40,386 nucleotides of DNA from Seminavis robusta (taxonomy: Eukaryota; Bacillariophyta; Bacillariophyceae; Naviculales; Naviculaceae), in NCBI GenBank assembly GCA_903772945.1, contig CAICTM010000991.1, forward strand, positions 1 to 40,386, read 5' to 3'. The notes beneath the pieces are model-generated. The model was not told the origin of the DNA, searched no databases, and was given only the letters and a program-made list of their open reading frames with translations. Positions 9,382 to 19,860 of this stretch are shown in pieces (position 1 is the first letter of the stretch; every line of letters starts with the position of its first letter). The position numbers were made by a program, and so were the translations under genes.

Positions 9382-12300
9382 GCTCGATGCTCGATTGCAA
9401 TGCTACGACTGACTACCGGTACAACTGACTACCCCCAAGCTCAATGGACTTGTTCTCGGAAACATGCACGCATCAATCGTCTCACTTCTTCTTCTCGATT
9501 TGATTTGATTCGTCTTCGCTTTTAAAGTCTCACGAGGTTGATGCCATGTCTTTGATGAGACTACTTGCACAGACCTTGCTGACTTGACTTGCCTTGACTT
9601 CACTTGCTCGACACTACTTGCTGCTTGATCACACCGATCGACAGTTGCACAGGTGCAGAGGCCAATCGGGCGTCGATCGATCGATCAGCCAGCAGCGACA
9701 CAGCGACCCGCAACAAAAAGAGCGCTCCCTCCTGTCCAGAGGCTGAGCCGCCGCTTATTCTAAGTAACACTTTTAATTAGAGGCAAAAAGTGCACCAAGC
9801 GTCACTCCTTTTAAATCGCAGCTTGATTTGGATCTATTTAAATTCAGACTAGCGATGCCCTCGAGACTGCCCGCCATCGACAAATCATTAAGTACCGTAT
9901 TTTGGCTAAATCGAAATTCCAATCTCGGACACCTCACTTTTTCATTTCTTTTCGCTCTTCTCTTTGCCAACAAAATCTATTGTCTCGCTAGCTAGCTATT
10001 AATAGTAGAGGAATACTGGTACGCACCGGTACCACCAGCAGCGCAGCCACAAGCCACAAGCCACAAACAACTACGGTTCATACCAATCGCATTTCTCTCG
10101 TGCTTATTGCTACCAGTACAAGAATGGTGAAACCTTATGCCGTGCCTAGTCTTCTATGGGGCTTCAGTTCTTCACGCTACTAATAAAAAGATGTGAAGAA
10201 GGCTCAGCCAATCGGTGAAATCATCCCTCGCTTGCATTTGAAGTGGGATGCCATCACTATGCTTTTACTCGTGTACCGGTACTAATACGGTACTCTGAGA
10301 GCTCTTCTGGGTGGGTGGTTGGCTGGGCGCTGTATGGGTACCGTACAGGGACTGCGGTGTTCGGCAAACCTGTCCGGTCACGAGGTGAGTCACGTTACAG
10401 TAGGGATACCGGTAGGACTAAAAAAAATTAATATGTTCAAGCATAGGGGTTACTAGAACTCACTCCAAACTCACATATAAGAAATCTCTAAATTCAGTGC
10501 AGCCCTGGGCCTTTCTTACCGTGCAGCATCATTTTTGACCCTCAGTTCCTTTCTAACAAAACAAGCCAATTTCAGCATTGAAGACTTTCTTACTATGCTT
10601 CCAGGTCAAGCAGAGCAGTACTTGGATACACCCAATGAACATGGCCCTTTTGGTTCAACTTGCTCAGGACTCATAAATTGGGTTGGATCAAATAGAGATG
10701 GTGATCAGCAGAAAATTTTGCAGATGTAAGCGCAAGTTTGAAGCATTTTCATGGTGTCAGACTAGTAGTATTTCTTACGCTTTGAGGTCTTAACAATACT
10801 GGGAAGCTTTCTTACAAGTCTGTGATATTTCAGCATCAAGGTTTTCTTAACATTTTCTAAAATCTCAGGGCTCGCTTTCTTATAGTGGAGTTTCTTATAT
10901 TCAAGTCTGGAGTGTACATCCGGTAGCTTCTAGAGCATCAGCTCGCTGGCTAGGGTCACAACGTCACAACCTTCTAAATCCGATGAATCGAATCGAATCA
11001 TTCGTCGAAGAATCGTGATACAGCTGTACTAAGGACATTTTCTAATCTTGAAGAAAGGCAGTACAGAATAGAATGCTCCTATATCAAATTCTCGTTTCAG
11101 TTGCCGCTGTGCAAACCGCGATGTAGAAAAGCCTGGTGGAAGAAGGTAAAGCCTGGAACCCCGAACTCAATCGCAAAGGCTTAAGGAATCTGATGAACAA
11201 ATTCATTAGGAACGAAACAGCTGGACAAGGATCCCGTGCTTCCACTGTTCCGTACATTGCCCCCACCAGAACGGTAGTGAGTAGACTGGCTAGCTAGATA
11301 CCAGGTATGGTAGCGTTGCCGCTGCAAGCCATGCAAAAATCGACATCCTTGGTCTTTTAAAAAGCAATTTCAAGAGTGGAAGCTACCATAACCATAGCTC
11401 CATACAGTTAGTTAGCTAAGCTGTTAGCTACATGTAGTAGTGGATAGATGTACACCAGGAACGAAGCATCCAACTTGCAAGTTTGGCCAGGAACTGCGGT
11501 GCTGCTGGCTACCGGTACTGAGTGTCGGTACGGGAAACTGGATTCTGGAAGCCACCTGGGAGGTCGGAGGCCAAAAAAATGCTCTGGATTTCTGGACTTG
11601 CTGGCTTGCTGGAGGTCTTGCTGGTAAGCAACCAGAACAAAATAGCTACTACTATTGATACATTTAGTAGAGCTGCTACTAGCATCTATTAGTCTAGCTG
11701 CTCAGAGTGCTAGTAGTAACGTCGTAAGGAGTACCAAGCTACCAATACTGAAAAGCTCGTAGCATTAAGTCATCAGTTCAAGCTGCAGCTCTCGCTTACC
11801 GCCAGACACAAGAAAGGGGTGTACGTTCTGGACAGAAAACCATTCTTGGTGAGCTCTTGGTGACATAGTCTTGAAAGAAAAAGAAGCTCGCTAGTTCAAG
11901 GTAAAACCAGGTGAAGTTGATTTATTTGTCAGATTGTCTCATCATAGTTAGCCTTTGGGTTAAGATAAACGACACATTTTTCTAGTTGGTTGTTTACCAA
12001 ATCATGATGTGTTGTACCAGGTACACTGTGTAGCGCATGTACAATGTGGCTTCTTAGGTTTCTTACATCCAAGGCATCTGTATCTGAATTCTATTGCCCG
12101 TGAGTGAATGGAACTTCAAAGGAAGCATGCCCTTTAGGCCAGCTTAGGCCACAGAATCAAGATGGCGTCGCCCACACTGTCATTTATGTCCCAGTTACAG
12201 AGCCCCAGGCATTCTTTTTCAAAGTGCACTCTGGCTGGACGATGTCTCAATCTACTCTTGAACCATTGTTTTGCTTCACAGGTGCAGACTTCGATTTTAA

Positions 12301-13452
12301 ACTAGATTTTCCCAAAGCCACTACTCCTCGAGTATGCAAAACTCCTTTATCTGGTTCAATCTGCTGAAGACCCTTTCATCACCCCGCCCCCGTGTTTGCA
12401 TGGGTTAATACCGTAGTTTTGAAAACCTATCTTCTCGCTGGTACGTGAGACTTGTTCCTGTAATCATTTTTAAAATATTTATTTTGAAAAAGAACAAGTT
12501 ACAGCGCTACTACTAGGTGGTACGTGTAGTATCATTCTTATGAAACATTCTTGATGACATAGCAAGAATTTTAAAAATAAAAAAATCGTCAACCATTTTG
12601 CCAGCTATTGCTTTTAAAATACTCCATATTCTGCAGTAGCTGTCCCTGGGTTTTGGTAATCAACAAAACGTCGGTATCTGCTTCAAGATTCTCAGAAAGC
12701 TGAAGAGTTTGGTCCCACCATTCATAATAAGGAATTTTTTTGACTGTGGGCAAAAGTGTAAGGACAGAGTGAGAGATTCTCCCTTATGACATTGTGTTCT
12801 TCGGCTTTGATCAAGTTCGGGGGAATGTCGCTTGTTCTTGTAAGATGATGATCGATGGCGATAACAGAATAATAGCCAGTCTGAAGACTAAGTCTTAGTC
12901 ACTCGGGACATTATTGCATAAGTACTCACGTACCGTTAGGTGTATAGGCTGAGTAGTAGAGGTTGGAGTTAATGGGTTTAGTGGCCATGAGGCAAAGAAT
13001 TTGCTGTTTTTGTGTATCTTCATCTAAGACTACTATTAATTTTAATACCCTCAACACTTCTTGGAACCATTGTGGAGGGTGAGGGGCACCCACTCGGTGA
13101 ATTTTAGAGAGTTTTGCCCACCTTCCCCTCACTTTACTTTCCGGACCCATCACGCGACACACAATTCTGGGAAACTGACAACGGCTGTACGAGGACATAA
13201 GTCAATCTGTGCTTTTTTGGATAAAGCATCCTGTTTCTTCTCACTACTCTGAAGTCTGAAACCAGCCTTGACCAGGTCTCTGTCGGATACATTACCTTTG
13301 AATCAGAGCTCAGCAACCCAGTGCTTGTTGACTACTCGTAGCTGCACGCTAGCTACGGCACAATAGAGTAACTGACTAACTAACTAGCTAGCTAGTAGAT
13401 AGCCAGAAGCAAGATCAGGACTCTGCTGCAATTGATCTTGCCTCCAAAGACA
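9382..13452. other. Gene-poor 4-kb intergenic region
   Basis: No protein or RNA gene is supported. It contains TACCGGTA sites at 9414, 10274, 10407 and 11510, CTAGCTAG runs near 9990 and 13385, and the TIR element at 10461-10914. The first part should hold the promoter of the gene starting at 9381. The last part should hold the promoter of the HSF-like gene starting at 13453. From 12400 to 12800 the sequence is AT-rich with a short ACTTGTTC/GAACAAGT inverted repeat. Confidence 0.5.
10461..10914. mobile_element. TIR element filled with TTTCTTAC words
   Basis: The 28-bp ends at 10461-10488 and 10887-10914 are inverted repeats matching at 21 of 28 positions; both contain CACTCC and ATATAAGAAA on their own strands. 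The interior repeats TTTCTTAC at 10512, 10586, 10771 and 10808, with TTTCTTA variants near 10844, 10875 and 10891. No transposase is present and no clear target-site duplication was found. It looks like an old non-autonomous DNA element. Confidence 0.5.
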
Positions 13453-15379
13453 ATGAACAAGCGCAACTCATCCATGGAAGATGAATCTTCAGGTGAGTCG
13501 AGTCGGGGCACTTACGTGTATGTAATGTGCATTGTATGAGCACCCATGTATACCGGTACCATACCGGTACGGTAGCTGATGATGACTGACTTGCCTCTTT
13601 GCTTGCTCAGAATCGAACAAACGGCAGCTAAGCCAGGACATTGCAGGTCGAGTGTCTCCCTCAGGCTCAGGTGGGGCCGGAAGCGGAAGCGGAAGTGGAC
13701 GCAGGAAGAAGAGTCGCACTCTCACTGATCAGGAGGGAGGATTTCGTGCGGAGAGCAAAGAGGCCACCGGAGACTCCAGCCTTAACCTCAGTGGTACCGG
13801 TGGTGCCTATTCCAGTGCAGCCATGTCGTCGGCATTGGGAATGCTGCAGGAAGCCAAAACCACTATTCCCGCTACTGCCACTGCCACTGCATCTGCTCCT
13901 GCCACTGCTCCTGCCTCGGGTGCTGCCCCAAATCCTTCCGAAGAAGCGGGGGTCACTTTCCCAGAGAGACTCATGGAACTCATCATGAATGAAACCGACA
14001 AAAGAGCTCTCTGGTGGCTACCTGACGGCAAGACATTCGCCATCAACTCAAAACAGTTCACAAGTACCATTCTAGCCAAAAAGTTTCAAGGATCCAAGTT
14101 TGAAAGCTTCACCAGGAAACTCGCTCGGTGGTAAGTCACAGCAAAGCAACACCAGACACCAAACACACTGACATGCAACTCTATTGCAACACTACCATGA
14201 CGTACCGGTACTCACGCCACATCGCATCACAATCTGATCTACTGTATCTTGTGCTCACTCTTAATACGCAGGGGATTCAAACGGCTTTCGGGTGCAGACA
14301 TTCCACCCCAGACATTCTTCTTTCAGCACCCTTACTTCCTCAAGGACAAACCTCAGTTGGCAAAGGAGATCAGTGGCAGCAAAAAGAAAATCACCATCGC
14401 ATCATTGGAAGAAAAGACGTCGCATCAGTCACCGGCACCTGCCACCAGCAGCCTGGCACAAGCTGCTATCATGACGGTACCTGCACCTGCGCCATGGCCC
14501 ACCTTTGCGGACCAACCGCAGCACACGCAGCAGCAGCAGCAAGCACAAGCACAAGCACAAACACAACCGCCCATGGGCACCGGTACCGGTCCTGGCATCG
14601 ACGCACCCCTCTACGATGCCCTTGCTGGGACCGGTGCCAGCCGCCACCTACAGCAACAGCCAAGAAACACCACAAGGAGCAGCAATACCAATCTGGCGGC
14701 AGCCACGCAGCTCCGTCAACAAGATCTAGAGATGCAACTGTTGTTGCGCTCTGTCGTCAACTCGTTCGGGGAAAGCCCACGCATACCACAGAGACAAGAA
14801 GCTTTGCAGGCCTCCCACCTCTTTGCCGAACATGATCGCACCAGAAGGGTTCTGGCAGCAACCCCTTCGTCAAATTCCTTCGCATTGGCGGGGCTCAGCA
14901 ATCTCACGTCACCAACGTCCAGGGCAGCTCTGAGTCATACTATTCCCGCTACTCTATCCAATCGAGCCAGCTCCTCGGCAGCTGACTTGTCGTCGTCGTC
15001 CAATTCGACTGCGGCGGCACTGAACCTCCCAGATTTATTGCCAACCAGTCGAAACGTCACATCCAACAGCAACAGTAGGGCTCTGGCTGCCGCTGGATTA
15101 AGAGTCCCAAACTTCCTATCGGAGAATCCTGCTTCGGCGGCCGTACTCCAATCTCATCAAACACATTCCTCCGGCACAGCAGCGGATACTGGAGCTGGTG
15201 CAGCAGATCCAGCGGCGACGTCCTCCTCGACGAGTCTTGAACTCGTGCGGCTCTACTTACAACAGCAAGAAACGAACCGCCAAGAGGCACTTTTGATGCA
15301 GAGAAATGAACTGATCCGCCAGGAGCTCCTGCGGCGAGAACAGCAGAGGCAAAACAGGGAAGGAAGGGGCGAACCATAG
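13453..15379 (+). CDS. HSF-type DNA-binding transcription factor, divergent subfamily (555 aa, three exons)
   Basis: Exons are 13453-13492, 13611-14130 and 14272-15379. Both introns have GT-AG ends (gtgagt...ctcag and gtaagt...gcag) and restore one frame of 1668 nt. The HSF domain spans about residues 128-213. It starts at VTFPERLMELI, passes WWLPDGKTFAI and the recognition-helix region SFTRKLARWGFKRL, and ends at HPYFLKDKP. The second splice junction cuts the Trp codon of RWGF, so the intron sits inside the domain. Classical HSFs have SFxRQLNxYGF here; the RKLARWGF form matches the expanded stramenopile type. The C-terminus is rich in Gln, Ala and Ser (residues about 270 onward) and closes with a charged helix (LVRLYLQQQETNRQEALL). 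It is presumably a nuclear sequence-specific regulator; targets are unknown. Its stop is 113 bp from that of the convergent membrane-protein gene. Confidence 0.85.
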
Positions 15380-15492
15380 ACTAACTAACTAGGTTTGTAA
15401 CGAACTCTGGCAAGCTCGAGTACTATTTTAAAATACACAGATAGATTGTTTCGTTGCTTGCTTACTTTAAAGAAGGAATCGAAACAGATCTA

Positions 15493-18400
15493 TCAATAAC
15501 ACGCAGTATACACAAAGCTGTAGGCCGGTTCTGCTATCATCTTGACTTGGCCAAACCACGACGCCTGGAATCCCCCAGTCTGCAAATCTCCAGACATCCT
15601 ATCCTGGTTGGCTGCCTGAAAGTCGAGAAAGAGGCCCGGCAAATGAGTCACATTTGTGTGGCAGCTTTCCCACAGCATCTCGTACTGCAAGTCCAAGTAT
15701 GGTGTATCGTGATCCAAGAACTCGATTCGTTCATTCGCAATGCGCCATGTCGTTTTCACCACATTGGCATCTCGACCAGCAATGTCCATCGTGTATTTCT
15801 CAAACACACGCTCCATAATGTCTAGTTCGTAAGCACCGAGAAACTGTGGGTTGGCTGTGTTTTCCCACTCAACATGCAGCTGTTGACTATAGAACACTTG
15901 CACCACCGTGTATCCATTCGAATACGAGGGCTGGGAAGAGACCGTTGGGGAAAATGTCGGGTGTGGTGTTGGCGCCGAGCTTACATAAGCGGGCGGGGCA
16001 TCGGAGGGGCCTGTTGTGTGGTTCCCTTCCACAGCAGGGCCCTCAGCGCTTGATGGTTCAACAGAATGAAGTCCTGATGGAACACCAGTGGGGGGAAAGG
16101 ACGGAGTATCAGTGGCCGACAATGAAGAGGGTGCACTGGAACGGAACGATGGTGTTGTCGATGGGACATGCGATGTAGAATGCGCCGTGAGTTGAGACGC
16201 CTGCGGAGGCGGGGTGGTCGTTGGCAGGATGCTATCCTCGATGAATAAACCGTCGAGTGACAAAGATGGCACAAGATAGGCAGGCCTTGAGCTCGTTACA
16301 TCGAACCCCGCATTCCGCAAGGCATTCGTGAGCGATGGGAGATTTTCATTCAGGAAACTTTGAAATAGTTTTGGTAGAACCCCAAGTTGGTCCTCTTTGA
16401 TGGCCAACGCATCCGGCTGTCTGTACCATTCTGCGATGTAATGGACGAATGCTACGGCTTCTGGCGGCTCTTGTTGCTGCAAGTCACGAGCGTCTTCTGC
16501 CAACTGTTGAAGACTGCGTCGTAGCTTGCGACGAACCCGGTTGCTGCGGCCAGGAATCCCATGATTAGTGTGCAGCAACAACGTCACATTGACTCCGAGC
16601 TCCACGACTGGATTGTCCTCAACGAACAGGTTCGAGGCATTTTCTCGCAAAAAGCCCATCGCGAACTCTTCCAGCACCTCTTCCCATTGATCGTATGGTT
16701 CGAACGTGGTCTCATGATCCCCGGCGACCAGAAATCTTTGCCTGTACGCCCCCAGGACGACAGCATTGTCCTGCAAACCTGTGACGGGAAACAGCTCCAT
16801 TGGCGGCGAGGCGCTGTGAAAGGCTGGCCCCCAAGGTTTTTCAAGTGCTTGATCAAATTCTTTGTGATGGTCCACCATGTAGGTATGGAAATGGTCTATC
16901 AGGAGGTCAGTTGTGGTATCCTCCTCTTTCCCGCCTTCAAACGTTGGCACGGACCATGTCATTTCAAATACCAGAGCCATTTCCCACCTATCACTTGCCA
17001 GATTCCGGTGCTGCTGCCGCAGTCTTCGTTGTCCATTATTATTTCCGACGAACGGTGCCACGGGAGTTCGAGGATCGTGTGTGTTTAGAATCTCCGAATC
17101 AATATGATGCGGTGGCGTTGGCATGGGTTTTCCCATTTCCTGCCAAAACGCTTCCGCGGCCAAATTGGCCTGATCCACCAGGCGCTGCTCCAATTGCTCT
17201 CGGAGGGTGCTATTCCACGCAGGCCACTCCACAAAGAGCAACACTTGCTGGTAAATGACATTATGATCAACCCAGTCCCAGGTTGCCGGCAAGTTCCCGG
17301 TGTCGTTGTTCTCTTTGGCCTGGATATAATATGCGTCACCAAGCTCAAACACGGTGCCCTCTGTGTCATAGTAACGAAGGAAAGCAAATGAAATAATGTC
17401 GCCAACGTTTGCTGCTGATGTGACAACATCAGCAATGTCGTTGTCATTGTTGATGTTGATGTTGATGTTGGTGGCACTCCCATTGATATTGAGCACCCAG
17501 TCTGTAATTGGTTGCAGTTTTGAGGATGAAATGTGTTGATAGAATAGAAAGGGGTATTCCGACACATTGACGGTGTTTGAGGAATAACGCATGGTAAAGT
17601 CCAAGCGTGAGTCGAGTGAACCTGCTGCAAGTTCGTTGTGCAGTGTACAGGATGTGACAACTTGTGGTTGTGGTTGTAGTGTGATATCATCTTTTGGTGT
17701 CAAGTATTCGGTTTGTGATTCCATGAGATTACAGAATGCCTGCTTTCGCAGACCATCCATGTGGAGGGGACTATTATTGTCCGGTATGCCCTCGTCGTAA
17801 GTTTCGCTGATGTATTGTTGCATATCTGGTGGGAAAACGATTTTGTAGTCCCCTTTGACAGCACCGGCAGTAGTGTGGTTGATTGACAAACTGCTAGGCG
17901 CATCATCGATCATGACAGGTGCCAAGGTATCTTGTGTGTCGCCAGTACCGGAATTGTTGTCCGAGTTTGGATTTCTTGTTTGTGAGACGACGACCACGAT
18001 GATGACAATGGATAGTATAATGACCACAAAGCAGAGTATCAATCCCAGCAGGAAGCACTGAAGCTTTGGATTTTGTAATAATTCTGCGAGTTGCACTTTG
18101 TCAGCCTCAATGGCCTGCACTTGTGGCGGGTGGTCCTGATACTGATGATCTGCCTGTCCAGGAACACCCCCATCCACAATGAGAGATTGGCTGTTTTGTG
18201 TGACAAGGGAAGCTTCAATGATCAGTGGCAGCTCGTGCTGGGATACTGTGTGATCTGGTTCTTCTTCTTGTTTGGTTTCTTCTAAATTTGTGTCATTTGT
18301 GTCAATTGCTTGATTAGTTCCAGAGTATGCCCCTGGCAATGATTGATGATCTTGTTCTGATGCATTATTAGTGTGTGCACTAGCACTTCTTGCAGTGTTG

Positions 18401-18921
18401 GATCCAAATTTGGGAGGTAGCTTCCTGGCCAAGCCAACTCTTCCACCTTGACTACTACCGGTACATGTACCGGTAGTACTGGTAGATTGACTTTGACTGA
18501 GAGTGCCAGTGCCCTTTTGAAGAGTAGCTCTTACTGATCTCCTCTGCTTCTTGACTTGACGGTCCTTCTCATTCAGTTCCTTGGCCAGCATGCGGACTTC
18601 TGCAGTGGAAGTGATACTGTTACATGTGCTACCCACGCTCACACTAGATCGCATAGAGCCATCCGTCATTGCCACTGCTGTTATGCTCTCACCCAGTCCA
18701 ACCGCCAACACTTCTGGTTCAGACGCTCTCTGCACATGTGCATGTACATGTACATGTACATGTTCATGCTGTCTTCTTCTATCTTCACCTTCATTGGCAT
18801 CTTCTTTCAAATCTGAACTAACGGAAGTATTAGTATCACTATTCATAGATTCCGACATACCAGATACCGCCTCAGCCTGAGCCTCTGCCTCTGCATGTTC
18901 ACTCTTCTTCTCTGAAGCCAT
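15493..18921 (-). CDS. Single-span membrane protein with Ser/Thr/Pro-rich stalk (1142 aa)
   Basis: The start is taken as ATG at 18921-18919; an upstream TTG at 18930 extends the frame but is not a plausible eukaryotic start. Residues 1-285 are polar, with a His/Val repeat encoded by a CATGTA microsatellite, and are probably cytoplasmic. One strong hydrophobic segment (LLGLILCFVVIILSIVIIV) lies near 287-312. There is no N-terminal signal peptide, which suggests type II topology. The large C-terminal part has many N-x-S/T sites and two long aromatic-rich regions. A mucin-like stretch (about 903-990) is followed by a final domain of about 150 residues containing WESC and ending TACY. The three outer regions share a strand-helix-strand look and may be divergent copies of one domain (inference). 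The family was not recognised; a cell-surface or wall-associated role is likely. Confidence 0.8.
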   Translation of the reverse strand: MASEKKSEHAEAEAQAEAVSGMSESMNSDTNTSVSSDLKEDANEGEDRRRQHEHVHVHVHAHVQRASEPEVLAVGLGESITAVAMTDGSMRSSVSVGSTCNSITSTAEVRMLAKELNEKDRQVKKQRRSVRATLQKGTGTLSQSQSTSTTGTCTGSSQGGRVGLARKLPPKFGSNTARSASAHTNNASEQDHQSLPGAYSGTNQAIDTNDTNLEETKQEEEPDHTVSQHELPLIIEASLVTQNSQSLIVDGGVPGQADHQYQDHPPQVQAIEADKVQLAELLQNPKLQCFLLGLILCFVVIILSIVIIVVVVSQTRNPNSDNNSGTGDTQDTLAPVMIDDAPSSLSINHTTAGAVKGDYKIVFPPDMQQYISETYDEGIPDNNSPLHMDGLRKQAFCNLMESQTEYLTPKDDITLQPQPQVVTSCTLHNELAAGSLDSRLDFTMRYSSNTVNVSEYPFLFYQHISSSKLQPITDWVLNINGSATNINININNDNDIADVVTSAANVGDIISFAFLRYYDTEGTVFELGDAYYIQAKENNDTGNLPATWDWVDHNVIYQQVLLFVEWPAWNSTLREQLEQRLVDQANLAAEAFWQEMGKPMPTPPHHIDSEILNTHDPRTPVAPFVGNNNGQRRLRQQHRNLASDRWEMALVFEMTWSVPTFEGGKEEDTTTDLLIDHFHTYMVDHHKEFDQALEKPWGPAFHSASPPMELFPVTGLQDNAVVLGAYRQRFLVAGDHETTFEPYDQWEEVLEEFAMGFLRENASNLFVEDNPVVELGVNVTLLLHTNHGIPGRSNRVRRKLRRSLQQLAEDARDLQQQEPPEAVAFVHYIAEWYRQPDALAIKEDQLGVLPKLFQSFLNENLPSLTNALRNAGFDVTSSRPAYLVPSLSLDGLFIEDSILPTTTPPPQASQLTAHSTSHVPSTTPSFRSSAPSSLSATDTPSFPPTGVPSGLHSVEPSSAEGPAVEGNHTTGPSDAPPAYVSSAPTPHPTFSPTVSSQPSYSNGYTVVQVFYSQQLHVEWENTANPQFLGAYELDIMERVFEKYTMDIAGRDANVVKTTWRIANERIEFLDHDTPYLDLQYEMLWESCHTNVTHLPGLFLDFQAANQDRMSGDLQTGGFQASWFGQVKMIAEPAYSFVYTACY
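18453..18478. repeat. 26-bp perfect palindrome inside a coding region
   Basis: Two TACCGGTA words (18456-18463 and 18468-18475) are joined by CATG. The symmetry extends three more bases on each side. It lies in the cytoplasmic part of the membrane-protein gene and is translated as Thr-Thr-Gly-Thr-Cys-Thr-Gly-Ser. Confidence 0.85.
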
Positions 18922-19860
18922 CGTTGTCAACAGGAATGCGTGTACCGTACTTGTACTTGCTGTAATAGAATGGAATGATAGACAATAGTAATACTACCCA
19001 CGCAGAGAAAATAATGGATGTAGAAGAAAAGGAGTGAGTGATGGTCGAGTCCAGAGTGACAGTCTTCAACGTCTGAACCCCCTCGCCTCCTCCGCCAAGA
19101 GTTGAAGAGCCGAGTGGATTGAAAATGAAAGAACGATACCGTACCAAAAAGAGCACTCTTCTCAGTGCTGAGTACGAGTGCGTACCGGTACGTAGCAAGC
19201 ACTAAAAGGTGGGTTGAACCCAAGCTTGAAAGCTATTCCAACTTTGATACCAGGTTCCCGTGTACCACTGGCTCAAGCGACCAAACCTGCGCCCATCGTT
19301 CAAGTTGCCACTTACTGGCACCGAATGGGTACCGGTACAAGCCGGAGCTCTACAAGTACAAGGATGGATCAGTTGCCATTTTTTGATATGTCAGTTGCCA
19401 TGTTGCCATTAGTCTAATAATGTTGACAGTGTGCCTAGCTAACTTGACCTGGTGTGATCAGGACTGCAACAATGATGTAGGAGGAGCTAGTACAGCGCTG
19501 CTGCACCTATGATAGTCATAAGTAACAAGTCCAACTTCAACAAAGGTAGCTACGTTAGTACCGGTACGGTACTCGTACATGTGGTTGTTTGCAAAGAATA
19601 GGAGCAACGGACAGCCAGGGAATGATAGATGATGGATGCAATGTACGAGTACCACGTACCGGTACCGGTACTGCACTGGCTAAAATCAAGCAATGGATTA
19701 CGTACGTTACGCAGATAGAACATGAGCCATCGCAGCAGAAGCAGAAACAATGCTATGCATAGTAGTTTGTGCCTTCTAAAGGCTATTACTCGAATCGAAT
19801 CGTACCGGTACCGGTGCAGGGAGCTGAATAGGGTCAAAACTGGGCTTGCTCCATGGTTGG
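18922..19860. other. Intergenic region with dense TACCGGTA sites
   Basis: No gene is supported. TACCGGTA occurs at 19183, 19330, 19559, 19657, 19663 (overlapping the previous site) and 19803. The stretch probably holds the promoter of the membrane-protein gene and the 3' end of the HSF gene at 19861-21690. Short frames on both strands look accidental. Confidence 0.5.

Noticed and set aside
13807..14079. Minus-strand frame inside the first HSF gene
   Set aside because: Antisense shadow of the Ala-rich and HSF-domain coding sequence.
18921..18930. Upstream TTG start for the membrane protein
   Set aside because: A non-ATG start is not expected here, and an in-frame ATG follows three codons later.
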